A DNA stretch of 64,000 bases from Lentinula raphanica (GCA_027919835.1 JANVFP010000007.1:124001-188000); one strand, 5' to 3'; positions 26,429-39,200 are shown, numbered from the stretch's first letter. Notes: generated by a model not told the origin, from the letters alone. Program-made: numbers and translations.

Positions 26429-28194
26429 CTACTCCTCCTCGTTCGCCCTTACCAATCCCTGCAATGTCGCAATGAGCTTTGGCCCACTAGCACTATTGGA
26501 ATTATTGGACTTGTTTGTTGCTTGGGAATTATTACCATTACTATCTGCAGGGTCCGCCTGTGGCAGAGTCTTCTTCCAAGCGATGGTCCAAGAACTCTTG
26601 TTCAACGCTATCTTCGAGCTGAGTGGGTCGATGTCTGATCTGGATTTCATACCGGCGAAGACTGTGTGAGAGAGAAGAAAATGATTAGAGTATGATGTTA
26701 GAAAATGAGATATCGAGAAGAGCTCAAGCAGGAGAAGAACCCAGACTCACGATCGTTTTTACTCGTGGGGGGCTGCAACGCGACATATTCCATAGAACCA
26801 ATCTTGTAAGGATTGCTGTTGCTAAACATCACCTGAGAACCTACAACCACCGCAGAGCTGGCGATCCGGGTACTCTTCAGCCCATTAGAAGCTCTGCCGA
26901 CCGACAACGGCGGAGACTCCAACACCACACTCCCAGGGACCATACGCATCTTAGCCACACTCCGTCTGATATTTTCCCGCTCGATGCCTTTCGGAGAATG
27001 ATGGTTCAACAAGGGAATCTTATCCCCCCGATCTTCCTGGCGGATGACGGGTGTGAACCCACCAAAGGAACCGATGAAGAACGTCGTGTCTCCTTGGGTT
27101 CCTTGGGTTTTACGCTCCATCGCGTTTTGGAGGAGGATACCAGGCTGGGGCGAACCGAAGAGTTGCGTATGCAGTGGTGTAGGGTGGCTATAGAGCAACC
27201 CCCCGACTTGATGTGGCCGTTGTTCGATCATGACCCCGGTTGGGTTGGTGATGTCGGCGAATTGGGAGGCGGTGTGGGATTCGATGAAGCGTCGGTGGTA
27301 TTCCGTAGATGGAGCTTGTGCGATGTCGAAGAGGGAGTCGGTTGGAGAGATCAATGTCTTTTGAATCGTCTCGAAGTTATAGTGTCTTTGGACAGCAGCT
27401 ATCTTCTGCTTTCCCTCTCTGGCCGCTGCTTTTTCCTTTTTGGAGATGTCTTCTTGTGTCTCCCGTGAGATACGCGTGTCTTCGAGCGCGACTTGTTGCA
27501 GGAATTCTTTGAACTTTGGACGGAGCTGGCGAAGACGACGAACATAGCGTTCGAACTGATCTGGCATCATTGCCTCGATATTCGGAGAGAGTCGAACAGT
27601 TTGTTTGATGAGCGCACGACGGTGTCCGTAGTTTCCTGGACCGGCTTTTCCGAATTCAGCCAAATCATTAGAGACAGCACGCTGTTGCATCTCTGCTCTC
27701 GCTTGTTTGGCTTTTTGAGCTTCGATAGCTGTAAGATTATTCTCCTCAGCCTCAGGTCCCTCATATCTTCTACAAAACTCCGAATCTATAATCCAATTAT
27801 TCGAATTTTTGGACCCAAGCGTCTTCGCCCAAGGAGTCTTGGTCCTAGCCACGGGCCTGACCTGCATCTCCTCGAACCGTCTAATGAACCGGACTTCGTC
27901 TTCAGCCTTGTTCCATTCGATGAACTGCGCTCGGTCTTCGAATGGAGCAGGGAGTGTGATGAAGGAGTTTCGTCTGCGGAGTGCTAGAGGACGTTTGAGA
28001 CCCCAGGAGCCTCGTGAGGCATGGGAAGGAGGTGTGGAATAGGTTTGACGGATTTTTGGGTCGAATGTGGCGAACCGGGAACGGCGAAGGAGAGACGCGA
28101 ATGGAGAGGAAGGTTGAGGAACAGTGACTGCAGAGCTAGCTGCGGAAGCTGCTGACCTGGCTGCTGAGCTCGCAGCTACAGAAGATGAGGCCAT
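26429..28194 (-). CDS. MRP51: Mitochondrial small-subunit ribosomal protein Mrp51 (bS1m), 558 aa
   Basis: Two exons (26751-28194 and 26429-26661) add to a whole number of codons. The N-terminus is Ala/Ser-rich without acidic residues, as in a mitochondrial presequence. The family signature follows: LLRRSRFATFDPKIRQTYSTP, SRGSWGLKRPLALRRRNSFITL, then QFIEWNKAEDEVRFIRRFEE. The middle holds a basic/acidic coiled stretch (about 26990-27560), and the C-terminal part carries VGGLLYSHPTPLHTQLFGSP and PGSVVLESPPLSVGRASNGL. Mrp51 belongs to the mitochondrial 37S subunit and supports translation initiation of mitochondrial mRNAs in yeast. It converges on the Cdc4-like gene. Confidence 0.88.
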
Positions 28195-29427
28195 GAATTT
28201 CTATAAGGTGCTCATTCACCGTCGTCGTTGTATGCGTCGTCGAGGTCGCTGTTAGAATTTACACCCAAGAAATAATTTATGCCGGCAGAAGCGTGGGAAC
28301 GTTCGTTCTCCTCACTATAAATTTCGCAAATTTTCTTTTCTCTTCAACCAAAACCTCTGGCGTCCAAATTACCGTCTATTCGCTATGGTCACTCTGACTT
28401 TTTTTTACACGAATTAACGGTCCAGACAAACGTCACAGAACGACGAAGAAACTCAAAAACAATCTTTGCTGAATGTTTCTCCCTCTGGTCGAGGAGCTAG
28501 GACGCAGGATCACCTGGAGTTTCCTACACTTTCTTCATCTTCATCTTCGTTTATCGTATGACATTGACATTCGCCCGTATTCTAGTCTGATGTATTGTGA
28601 GTATCCTTCCTATCATAATCTCTACTTGCTGGACGTGTTTGGCCGATGATGATAATCCTGGTAAAGGAACGTGCCCCGTTTCTCTGCTCTCTTGGTAGAT
28701 GAGACTCCTCTATTTTCCAGAGGACGCTTGGACGGTTCCAGCTGCCCTGCTTCGTGCTGTGGCGCAGATCTCGTTCAAGTTGGTCAGGGCACGGGTGGAG
28801 AGTGTAAGGCGAGACAGAGGCTTGGTTTCTTCTCTTCCCAATATTGATTTATCCAAGCATCATCATACTGACTTTTGTTCAATAGTAGGTTTCCCATTCC
28901 ATGTCGTGTATACCAAATTCTATCTTCCCTTGCGCACGGTCTTTCTGCATCGTCCGGTGTACTTTTCGATCTGTATCCGCTTGCTATACCGAAATCAAAT
29001 GTTGTTCATTCATCCTCTATGATGTGTATTGACCTGTACGAATGAGACGCACTGTCAATCCTTCGTGTCGAACGAACGTCGAATACATCGAACGGTAGTC
29101 GTGGGCCGGTCGTGAAGGTACACAGGCCCGCTCGAACCTCGCACTCAGCAACGCACAAAATGAACCATCAGAAATTTCCCATCAAGCAAGGAAACCACGT
29201 CCGAAAAATCATATAAAATCCACCCACATAATTCTTCTCTTTTTCCCCATCTTTCTCTTGTCTTTCACCCCCTTCTTCAACACCTTCCCAGTTCTCATTC
29301 GTTATCCGCGCCCGGTAGCGCCAATCGACCTTATTACTTCACTTCCCTCTCTTGTGATTTATCCATTCGTTCAATCCCTCCTCCTACTCAACAAGAATTC
29401 TTCAATTCTCATTCTCATCAAGTCAAC
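28195..29427. other. 1.2 kb upstream region; one doubtful small plus-strand frame
   Basis: This holds the promoters of MRP51 (minus) and the secreted-protein gene (plus). A frame at 28699-29022 begins with ATG (MRLLYFPEDAWTV...) directly after an acceptor-like TAG, and an open frame with an acceptor-like start lies at 28432-28556. I could not join them into a convincing gene. Confidence 0.4.
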
Positions 29428-30253
29428 ATGTTCTTCACTCGTCACCTCACTTCCTTCGTTCTCACCCTCCTCATCGCATCCTGGACCGTTTCCGCAAGAC
29501 CATTATGGTTCACACGGGCTCTTCTCCCGCGCGCAAGCACCTTGAACGTCGCAACTTGTACGGATCCTGCGACTCAGCTCGTGGAACATGATTGTAATGT
29601 TGCTTTACTTGGGGTATGTTACTGTTACTCCAGCTCCAGTCTTCAGTCTTCGTGCGTGAACTGTGAAAACTCATGTCGCTTACCGTTCTAGTTGGGTGGA
29701 GGTATCGCTGGTGCAATGTACGTCCTACTTCATTTTCATGGTCTTTCCTTCACAACCAACTAAAAAATGTTTCCTTGAATCCTCAGTGAATTCCTCCGTG
29801 TCGATAACTCCACCACGTCTGCCACGAGCGGCACATGCACGGTCACTGCTACCGCTGTTGATGGAGGTACGTGCCTTCACGTCCTATCCTGTCCTATCCT
29901 TCCTACACCCGTATTGATCCACTTATTGTGCACCCATACAGGAACGACCATTGATATATCCAAAGGCCGTCTCGAAGGGCATGGGTCTACTAATGGTGGT
30001 TTCGATGTACGTTGTCTTCTTCTCCCTTTGTTTTCCTTCAGCTGATATTATGTTTTCACTCAAATAGAACCTCCTAACCGCATGCGGTCCCTCACCTGGT
30101 TCAATGGTCATCGGGGGTGGTGCGAAGCCAAGTGAGTGCTACCTGCATATATCGCGTTTTGTTCTATGATGCAGTATATATATGGCTGATTCTTTTCTCT
30201 TTCTATTCAAAATTTTAGCTGGTAACATACAGATCGCCATCTCTGCTGCTTGA
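29428..30253 (+). CDS. Small secreted protein, 151 aa, six small exons
   Basis: Exons 29428-29613, 29692-29717, 29787-29866, 29942-30006, 30068-30131 and 30219-30253 add to 152 codons including the stop. The first 22-24 residues form a signal peptide (hydrophobic FVLTLLIASWTVSA). Four Cys are visible in the mature part (in CTDP, DCNV, GTCTV and TACGPS), enough for two disulphides. The C-terminal half (TTIDISKGRLEGHGS, LLTACGPSPGSMVIGGG, GNIQIAI) has the layout of fungal small secreted Y3-type glycan-binding proteins, but this is only a resemblance. Function unknown; secretion is a firm inference, the fold is not. Confidence 0.8.
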
Positions 30254-31005
30254 AAGACCGACGAAGCGCGAAACATGTAGCTGAAATCGAGTATATATTG
30301 TTTGAGGGGTCGTACAGGTCTAGAAAGGGTTGAGGGTGATCATCATCTAGAATCATGAAGAGGAAAAGTCAAAGTCGGTCCTTGGAAAACTTCTCCCTAT
30401 AGTAGTCACTACCGGTTCGATTTCAGTCTTTTACATAGCTCTGAGAGTCTCGTCAATGTAATGACTGTTCTCAATGGATCTGATTGTTAGCCTCAAGCCC
30501 GACGAAGACTTTGGATGTTGTGGACGTCGGACGAAGGAAGATACTTCGACTAATAGGAAGCTATTGAGATCAGTTGTTACGTTGCAAAGCTTTTGATGCG
30601 GCTCTTCTAAAGATCATCCATTCTCGTCTCGACTCTTCCTGACTCCTCTCAGCAGAAAGGATACATAGGCGATAGGTCTATCGGCGATCGACAATCTATC
30701 GCTATCGACTCAATCGAACCCGAAGTACAACGGAATATCAGCGGGAAAGGAATCATACGAAATCTGCTTGGCGCTTGTTCCAGAGCTGGGCAATTCTAAC
30801 AGGACAGGCAGGCAAGAATTGCATTCATTGAAGTACGAATTGCACACAGCAAGTTTTCAGTTGGGCAGCGATAAGCGGTCAAGATAGCTAAGTGTAGCTA
30901 TCTTTTGGCATCTCTTTCTCATCCTGAACAAGCAAGCACAGAGTAAGATTGGAGAAAAGAGTTAACTTCATCACATAGCACATAGATCAGCAGTACCATC
31001 CGAAT
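30254..31005. other. Intergenic 750 bp, no gene seen
   Basis: Lies between two converging 3' ends. It contains a small CGAT/TATCG-rich patch near 30665-30715 with short inverted words. Nothing else is supported. Confidence 0.5.
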
Positions 31006-32309
31006 CTACAATCTCGAATCATTGCCACCGAAGTCCCAAATATCGAGCATCGACTGGCCTGATCCCATCTTGACATAAGCGCATACTCCCCATTGCCCAT
31101 CAAATGCAACCTGCCATACATTGGAGACTTTACCTTCTAACAAGTCCTTCACCACAATACCAGTCTTGATATCCCACATCCGCAACATACCCACCCCTCC
31201 AGCAAGCACCCTCTTTCCATCATGATGAAAGGAAGTAGTGACAGAAGGAGTGGTTAGGGTATGCACGAGGATTCCGGTATTGGGTTCCCAGACTTTCAGC
31301 GTTGCGTCTGCGCTGCCTGAGACAAGATAGGGCGAAGGTTCGGAAGAGGAAAGTTCCAAGAGGCCAATAAGAGACGTATGCCCAGTCAGAGTACGCAGAC
31401 ATACGCCTGATGTACCCGACCAGACGTTGATTGTGCCGTCCATACCAGTGGAGTAGACCTGGTCGTGCGTGGGGTCGTATACGACGGCGTAGACTAGGTA
31501 TAAGCATAAGCATGTAATTTAGCGGAGACTAGGGAGGGGATTCATAGTTTCACGTACTCTTATCGGTATGACCATTCAAGATATGTTTGCATTCACCAGA
31601 GACGATATCCCAGATACGTACGGTGCAGTCATAGGAACCTGATACTGCGACGGGACCGTGGGCGGAAATGCTGCGTACAGAATCGGTGTGGCCGTTGAGA
31701 GTGAGCAGATGATACGGATTGTTGCTTCCATCGGCGCTCTAGAAGTACATTCATAATGAACATGAGGTCGTATAGAATCAGAATAAAGAAAATCCCACAT
31801 ACCGACTCCTCATCGGATGCCATTCGGTAGTTCGGCAGATTTCCTGGGATGGACCATACCTTCACAGACTTGTCGCGGCTCCCAGTGACTATGACAGGCA
31901 TACGAGAGGCGCTGGGGTCTCCTTCTACAGGTGGTAGAGAAGTGACCGCCAGACACCGAACTGTGCCGGAATGCCCTCGAAAGACGTGCAGACATTTCCC
32001 ACTTGTCAAGTCCCAGATACGCACAGTCTTGTCCGTCGATCCACTGACAAGCAGGCTCCGCTCACCGCTATAGACAGAGGCAAGCGACCAGATCCCCCCT
32101 TCGTGTCCTGTCAATGTGAACTTGAACTGTCCAGTGGACAAGGTGTACACCGCGATCGTAAAATCATCAGAGGCGGTTATGATGAGATCACGTTGAACAT
32201 CTAGTTCGAGGCAAGTCACGATAGACTTTCCATGGATAGGAAGAGAGATATGCTTTCGAGTATGGAGATTCCAAGCATTGGAAGAGGAGATTTCGGTTTG
32301 GATGCTCAT
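31006..32309 (-). CDS. WD40 protein without F-box, paralogue of the nearby Cdc4-like gene, 391 aa
   Basis: Three exons (31803-32309, 31558-31738, 31006-31493) sum to 392 codons including the stop. The protein starts MSIQTEISSSNAW and is almost entirely a WD40 propeller. Blade by blade it follows the Cdc4-like protein: GHEGGIWSLA, SGSTDKTVRIWDLTSGKCLHV (partner: SGSTDRTVRIWDLQEGRCLHV), SGSYDCTVRIWDI, GMDGTINVWSG, GHTSLIGLLEL, and even the unusual last blade VWQVAFDGQWG...LDIWDF (partner: VWQVAFEGRWC...LDVWDF). There is no F-box and no acidic tail, so it could bind substrates without Skp1. Whether it is an older paralogue or a truncated duplicate cannot be told here. Reading frames are intact. 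Confidence 0.85.
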
Positions 32310-33378
32310 GGTAAATTTCAGAGAGTAGCAATACTGCGCACGGACCAGTTTTCAGCGCCCAAAAACTGTATAAGGAAAGTGACGTAGTATCACGTGTGGA
32401 TTGGCTTAGGGGCCATTTGACTTAGTCAGGCCGTCAGTGCTACGCACAGACTGCCAAGACTACATACGTGTCCCGACTATTTTCCAGCCTTCGCCATTAG
32501 TCGTAACTGAGCTAGGTCCAAGACTCTATTGGTCCTTTTTTTTGAGAAAGAGAAGCAGGTAAGCTCGTTCGCTCAACCTTAGATCCTGCTCATTGCTCAA
32601 TACACATCTCGGAGCAGTAAGTTCCCCGACTCATACCTCCTCAACTGGCCTTCAACCGCTTATCCATTGCCAGCTCCGGTTCCACATCGGATGCCATGGT
32701 ATCACGTTCTACTCTTGATAGCTCTGGTGAGCAGCAAACGGAGAAAGTGGGAAGCAACAGGCTGCTGAAGCGCTGAAGGTTTGAAGTTTGAACTGACTGC
32801 CACAGACTGCAATTCTCTCGATTCATCAGCCAAGGTCTTACTCCCACCAAGCACGGGTAGATTTTTATCACACTGATTCTTATCACAAGATGCCTATCAC
32901 TCAATACTCAGCTTCCCAAGTCCCTCGTTCGAAACATTCGTAGCGCCTTCCTCGATCTCGTATATGAAGAAAAGATTCACAATCCCATGGAGTTTTCGGA
33001 GAGGTGAATTATGGCCGAACGGGAATTAACTAAGAGTCTGAAGGTAGGTCAGAGCACAGCACTGTACACGCACAATTCTTGCCACTCAGTGGCTAAAGAA
33101 GTATATGGCTTGCTCAGAAGCCAACAACAGCTTTGAGACACATGTTCCCTACGGATTCGGAGATTGACAAAGGGCATGGGGCATACTCTGCAATGTATTA
33201 TCTGCTATTTCCAAGAAGCCGGGAAGTACATTCCAAGATGAATATAAAGGTTCACAGCTCAGAAAACACGGATCATCCCTTGACTTGCCCCTTCTCAGTG
33301 ATTTAGAGAGCTCGAATCGGAACGCACACAGAGTAGGACTTTCAGCATCTTGCTTCACTCTCTTCCCCCTCTCAAATC
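32310..33378. other. 1.07 kb intergenic, no gene seen
   Basis: Presumably contains upstream sequences of the WD40 gene (minus) and of the small membrane-protein gene (plus). A minus-strand frame at 32641-32904 has no supporting motif. Confidence 0.45.
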
Positions 33379-33930
33379 ATGCGTCTGGAGATCATAATCT
33401 TTCTCTCTCAACTTTTCTTCTCTTTTCTTCGCCTTCTGGACTGGACGCTCAAACATGTTCTTTTCTCATTCGTCCTCCTCATCAGATCATTTTCTAACAC
33501 CCTACACAAGAGGGATCTGTTCATCTTCGTGCTAGAGATGACATGCTCGGCTGTGCTGTGTGGATGCTTTATTTGTTTGCTTCGAAACGAGTTGACTCGA
33601 CGTACAAAGCCCGTGGACACTACCAGCTTTGTATTCGGCGACGATGATCTTGATATTGTCGAAGCCCATCTCTCTGAGAGCGAGTCAGGCATCGCATCGT
33701 TGTGCACCGATGATTCACCGCCAACTATCCATGATAGCACTTTTGCTGGCATAGCCTGGGGTAATTACGACAAGTTTCGGCCTTCAACGAAGTCCTTGGT
33801 GGTGATACCGACTCTACTCATCCCCAGATCGTTGACATCATTGTATCGAGGAGTCGAAAATGATGCTGTAGCTAATTCGTATGGAATTCAGGTTAGTCGA
33901 AATCCAGAATCTCCAGCAGATAATACTTAA
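33379..33930 (+). CDS. Hypothetical membrane protein, 183 aa
   Basis: Not recognised. One ATG-led frame without intron. The N-terminal 70 residues contain two or three hydrophobic segments (about residues 4-18, 25-38 and 48-67), followed by a basic RNELTRRTK stretch and an acidic, Ser-rich tail of about 100 residues. This suggests a short anchored protein with a soluble tail. No homologue came to mind; the frame could be a chance one, but its length, hydrophobic pattern and flanking intergenic DNA favour a gene. Confidence 0.4.
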   Translation: MRLEIIIFLSQLFFSFLRLLDWTLKHVLFSFVLLIRSFSNTLHKRDLFIFVLEMTCSAVLCGCFICLLRNELTRRTKPVDTTSFVFGDDDLDIVEAHLSESESGIASLCTDDSPPTIHDSTFAGIAWGNYDKFRPSTKSLVVIPTLLIPRSLTSLYRGVENDAVANSYGIQVSRNPESPADNT

Positions 33931-34379
33931 CCAGTGCCACTCCACTCTGGCAGGACGAACACCGAGTTTTGGGCTTACAGAATAGAAGTGAGGCTGCTGT
34001 GTGACTTGGAGTGTCTTGATGTCCTCCATTTTTTTTCGGCAATAGACCTCTGGCTATTCTTGAGGTGGGAATGGAGGGGGGCTCAGAATCAGTCATACAG
34101 ACAGCTTTTCAATTTAACGCGATTGAGATCAATGAATATTGGTCTATATCACATATAGACGTCGAGCAGCACTTGCTCTGAGTTACAACCTCAAGGGATC
34201 GAGGTAAAACCAATCCAACACCAAGACCAAAGGAAAAAAAAACACTACATGGAAATGTACACAAGCGAGCACTTTCCCGGTGCAAAAGTCCAGCGATTTG
34301 CACAAGGCTACAGGAGAAAAACCACTCGCTTTGGGACCAACATAGAAGGCAGAATGGGAGGGACGCAAGACTGCTCGAT

Positions 34380-35467
34380 CTATGCACTTGTCGCGGCGGC
34401 AGTAGAGGCCACAGTCGCGTCGGTAAGTAGCAAAGACGCAGTGAAGAGCGAGGTGCTTTCTATTGCAGGGACTGCACCTGCAGAGTCCGAAGCTGATGCA
34501 GTCGTACTAGTTGCTGCCGAATTCGTGGCAGAGACACTGGTGACGAGCAACGATGCCGTGAACAGAGAGGTGCTCTCTATCGCGGTGGCCACAGCGGAGG
34601 CAGCAGCAGTAGTGGACGTAGTGGAGACACTAGAAGATACTGTGGTACCAGTTTGTGCACTAGACAAGATGCTAAGCGCTTCGGAAGGTGAGATGGTCGT
34701 TGTCACAGGCGAATCGGTGGTAGCAGTGGAGGACATCGCAGCAGTCGTACTGGTTGCTGCAGAACCACTCCCAACGCTGGACAAGATACTGATCGCATCG
34801 GAAGGCGAAATCGTAGAAGTCACAGTAGAATTAGAGGTGGTGGTGGTCGACACCGCGGCAGTACTGGTGGTGGTTGAGCTCGAAGAAGCAGACGAGGTGC
34901 TGTATGAAGCCACAGTGCTTGTGTCACTTGAGCTCGTGGAGCTGGAAGTTGTCGAGTTCGAAGAGCCTGAGGTCGACGTTGAGTTAGAACTTCCTGTGAG
35001 ACCGCCACTGGCACCGCTAGCAGAGATGATCGACTCAGCAGATCGCTGGCTCGTACAACGAAGGATCTAAGAGACCTGTAAGACATCTCTGTGTGCATGC
35101 TTTTGAACAAGGGTATTTACCGCGTCGTTAGCCTTTGTCACGCTAGGAACAGCAAAGCAAGCTTGCGTGGTCAAACACGAAGCAGTCTCCCATTTCTTGT
35201 TGAAGCATTCTGCTGCTTTGCCATCTATGCAAGCGATATCACCGGCTAAAAAGGTATCAGCTTCGAGCCACCGATCTGAAATGAGTTCTCACAATTGCAG
35301 GCATCACCCACTGACAAACTTTGAAAGACAGCATTCAATTGTTGTGCACGCTGAGCATTACTCAGAAGCTCTGCAGCTGTTAGTGACTTGACCGGACGAC
35401 CATCCAGCTGCACCACGGAAGACAAGAAGTTGATCAAGAAGGCGATAAGAAGCACGAAGGAGGACAT
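34380..35467 (-). CDS. Secreted Ser/Thr-rich protein with an N-terminal CBM19-like Cys module, 328 aa
   Basis: Exons 35293-35467, 35121-35245 and 34380-35066 add to 329 codons including the stop. A signal peptide is present (VLLIAFLINFLSSVV). Residues about 25-95 carry the Cys pattern of the chitin-binding-like module common in basidiomycete secreted proteins (LNAVFQSLSVGDAC, ACIDGKAAECFNKKW, SCLTTQACFAVPSV). The remaining 230 residues are almost only Ser, Thr and Ala, a likely heavily O-mannosylated stalk. The stalk contains internal repeats: TSTISPSDAISILSS / TTTISPSEALSILSS, and IESTSLFTASLLVT / IESTSLFTASLLLT. No hydrophobic GPI signal closes the C-terminus. A role at the cell wall is inferred. 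Confidence 0.75.
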
Positions 35468-36226
35468 TTCTGAGCGTCGACCAGCAAACTTTGATCCAGA
35501 GAAAATCGGTGCTCTCTCTCGAAGAAGCTCGTGTACGGAAGAAGAAATAATGGAAGAGCGCCCGGCTCAATGAGATCGGTGTAGGGAAGGATGAAAGAAG
35601 GGAAGTTGAAGTTAGAGGTGAAGGATTCAACAAAAAAAACAGTGGCGGGGGCCGGGGGGTTATATACCGTAACCATTGGCAAGACCTAGAACATTGGATC
35701 AAGATTATTATCTAACGCCAAGGCTTACTTCTTGAACAATGAGAGGTGAAAGGCGAACTGAGCAGTTATATATGGCCACGCCTGATCCTGCCTGATCATG
35801 AAGAACCGTCTTCTAAGTTCTGTCTGAAAGGGAGTCCCAGGCTGTCCCAGGGCCTGGGAAATTCAGTTATAGTTTTCTCCAGCGCCAATATTGTCATTGA
35901 GCACGAAGCTGAGCGCTGAGCGCTGAGCGTTCGTCGCTGTTCGTCGCTCAGCCCGAAGTATATTTTAATTGATTCAAGTATCGTACAGCTGCCATATCGC
36001 AAGTGCTAGTGAGTACTAAGTCTGAGTAAGTCCCTCGTCCGCTAAGGTGCGGAGAGTGGAGAGTGGCGACAACTCGAATCTTCAAAGCTAGTCACTCGAC
36101 TCCCTTGGATGTTCCGACTCTACTACAGAATGATGTGCTGTAATATCTGTCAGTCCGTATTGCCTTCATACTAAAGAACAAGCCGCCTTACATTGTACGA
36201 TCATCAGTAGTGCTTTTAGATATAGA
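35468..36226. other. Intergenic 760 bp
   Basis: Contains the upstream region of the secreted Ser/Thr-rich gene and the 3' flank of GCN1. A short tandem of GAGCGCTGAGC with CGTTCGTCGCT words lies near 35905-35950. No gene seen. Confidence 0.5.
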
Positions 36227-39200
36227 TCATAACAACTCCCGAGCTTCCCTTGCTGGCCTAGCAATATTTGGTCTGTCGCTCGCACAACTCTGATGCACTT
36301 TTGCCGCTATGCTGGCCATGACACCCAATTTCTCAAATAGATTACCCTTCGAGGCATGTTCCGAATAGGATTCGAGTACCGCGAGTATCACTCGTGAGCA
36401 TATCATCGAGACAGCTGTCCCGCTAACCAGATAGGTCCTAAGAAATAAATGATGTGAGCGAAAGTATGGAGGTCTATATTGGATACGAAAGTTGCTGTAG
36501 GAAGAAACAAGACTTACTCGACAATGGGCTGTAGTGAATCAGGCCAAATTGAGAGCGAGACTACTAGGGTAGCGATGGATTGAACATATGTCTCTGTTAG
36601 AAGGAGGGGGTCATTGCTGAACAGAACCACGCAGAACTCGATTAAACGTACCATCGTGAGACTCCTTGAAAGCGTCATTGACAACCTCCACGCACGACTC
36701 TCGAGCCTTTTCACCAATGTTCTGACTGGCGCCATCGATCACGTTAGCCAGTGCTAACACCAAGCTTGCAGCGATTCCCTCCTCTGATGCGCGGATGCTG
36801 CCTATGAGCTCGGTGACCACTGGATCGACTCTTGGCTGATTCTTCATGAGAACTCCCAACGCCTTTCCTGCCTTTGTTCTAACTACCACTGAAGCAGGGT
36901 CACTGGCACTTTTCATGAATGTCCGTTGTAGTTGTGGGAAGAAGGGCTTCACGAATAACGGTATACGTTCCAGCATACTCGTAAGACCACTGAGGATAGC
37001 TGTCTTGACTGCTGGAGGATATGTTGTGGCCTGAGTCGCGACACGAATGAGTGGACCGGTGAAGGGCACAACGAACGGTTTGAATGCTTCCGGTGCAGTT
37101 TTTTCAACAAGATCGCCGATAGAATAAGCTGCTGCTTCTCGCTGTTCGTTGCTACCTGTTGTCAAACCAGCAATGATGATGGGTACCATCGGAGCAATTC
37201 CTTTAGGCAGACTGAACCCAGGAACATCGTGACCAGGACTTCCTGCGCTCTCCAAACTGCGGCGGAGTGGTACCACGAGCGGTTCAAGCTCATCCTTCGG
37301 TATCGACTTAACAAACACTTCCAGAGTATGCTGAGCGGCAATATGCACATCTGATTCACTATCCTCCATTGATGTGATGAGTTGGCGGATCCAATCAATA
37401 CGATAAAGTGAAGCGTCGAGTTCAGTGACTTCACAGAATGTGGCGAAGATATTGAGCGCACTGAGACGCCTTTTTGGTGAATCATGTTTGACCCTATACA
37501 AAATGATGAGCGACTTCCATTCACTGGATTTTTGGTCCTTACCATCCCAGTAACAAAAGCATCAGTGTGTTCAGCCCCTCGGCGTCACTAATAGATGCTA
37601 GTAGAGCTCGAAGAGCTTCATCTACGGCTTCCCCAAGTTCTTCATTTGGTGCAGGTGGCCCTTCTTGAACTTTGATGATGGAATTGAGGATAGGAGTAAG
37701 CCGCTTGCTCAATGCATTTCCAGCGACGGTGACCAGGGATGCCAAAGCTCGAGCGTTGAATACCGACATTGGTATTGCAGTCAAAGTTGGTATGAGAACC
37801 GGGAAAACGGTGCTTGCACGGACCTAGACAAAATTGAGGACAAGATGGTAAAAGAGATGAAACACATACACTCATCACTTCTCTCAAAGCCTGCAGAGCT
37901 GTACCAGAACCCTTCCCAGGTTGTCGAAGGGCTTCCAATAACGTTGGAATAGTTTCGTCGATCGCCTTGGCACCGATGTGTTCTTGCAAGACATCGAAAG
38001 TTCTCGCAGCAGCCGTGCGGACGTCACTCTCGTCATCGACAAGACACTCGCGCACGATGACAATGATGTTGTCTTCGTGATCTTCACGTTGAGTATCAGT
38101 GGTATTCTCCCTATAAAAATTTAGTCGTCCGAATGATGCAACGAACTGAGAGCGTACATTATGTCTGATAGGACAACGCAAACACCCTCGCGGGACTTCG
38201 AGTCAGTTGATGAAGCCTTGGAACTAAGCAGAGGCATGATCTCCCCAATGATACGTTCTCCAAACTTCTTGCATAGTTCAGCAACAGTTCGTCCAGCGGT
38301 CTGCAATAGTTGATTGAGTATACTGAAATAAAAACCAAGTGCATGTCGATATACCTCCTGTTGTTCAAATTCAGAGCTGGAGCTGAGGAAAACAATTTGA
38401 TTGATGAGCTCGGGCAAGATTTCCCTAACTGATAGAATTCAGATTGAGGGTCATCAGAACATATAACCAGAGAATTGGCTTACCGGTTCGAGGGGTGTTG
38501 TGCACCAGTGCTTTCCAGATCTGGATGGATGATTGGCGAACGACCACAACACCATCTTGTCGGACGAGATATAGAGCAGCAAGTAGCCTATCTCTTCTCT
38601 CAACGCCCAGAACGTCCACGAGCGCACGTCGGGAGGCATCGGCGCCACTTGCTTCAGCAGCCACGTCCTCTTCTTCATCAATGTCCGAAGGCTTCCCGGA
38701 TATACCCGAAACCTTGAAGAGTAATTCTCCAACAAGTGTAATAGAGGCATGCTAGAAGAAAGGTAAAGAGATATACATAGCAAACACAACACAATGCGCA
38801 CCCGTATACGCCACCCAGCGTCGAACATACCACGTTCTAACTCCGGAAGCAAGAGGTCGATAGCTTTGCTAGAGTAGTTAGTTATGACCATTCGTCCGGC
38901 GCGCATTGCTGCTTCTCTGACATATTCCTCAGTGTCTGATAGTCCGCTCAGAATTGGACCAATGATTTTCGGGAGATGCGGTTGGAAACGAGAACCAAAC
39001 GTAGCCGGTAGGTAGACGAGAAGGGACATAAACCCTTCACGAATAGTCGCTCGGGGAGACTGTGCATTAGCGATGATATCTGGTAGAAGACCTTCTAAAC
39101 GCTCCATTCCCAACCCCGAAAGAACCTCGCTGAGACCCTGAGCTGCGCCTTGCCTATCTACACCAGAAGTGTCCGTCTTGAGGGTTCGAAGAAGGCCCGG

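Noticed and set aside
34249..35070. A 273-codon plus-strand frame rich in Val, Glu and Ala.
   Set aside because: It is the antisense of the Ser/Thr-rich exon at 34380-35066; the composition follows from the repeats and there is no motif.
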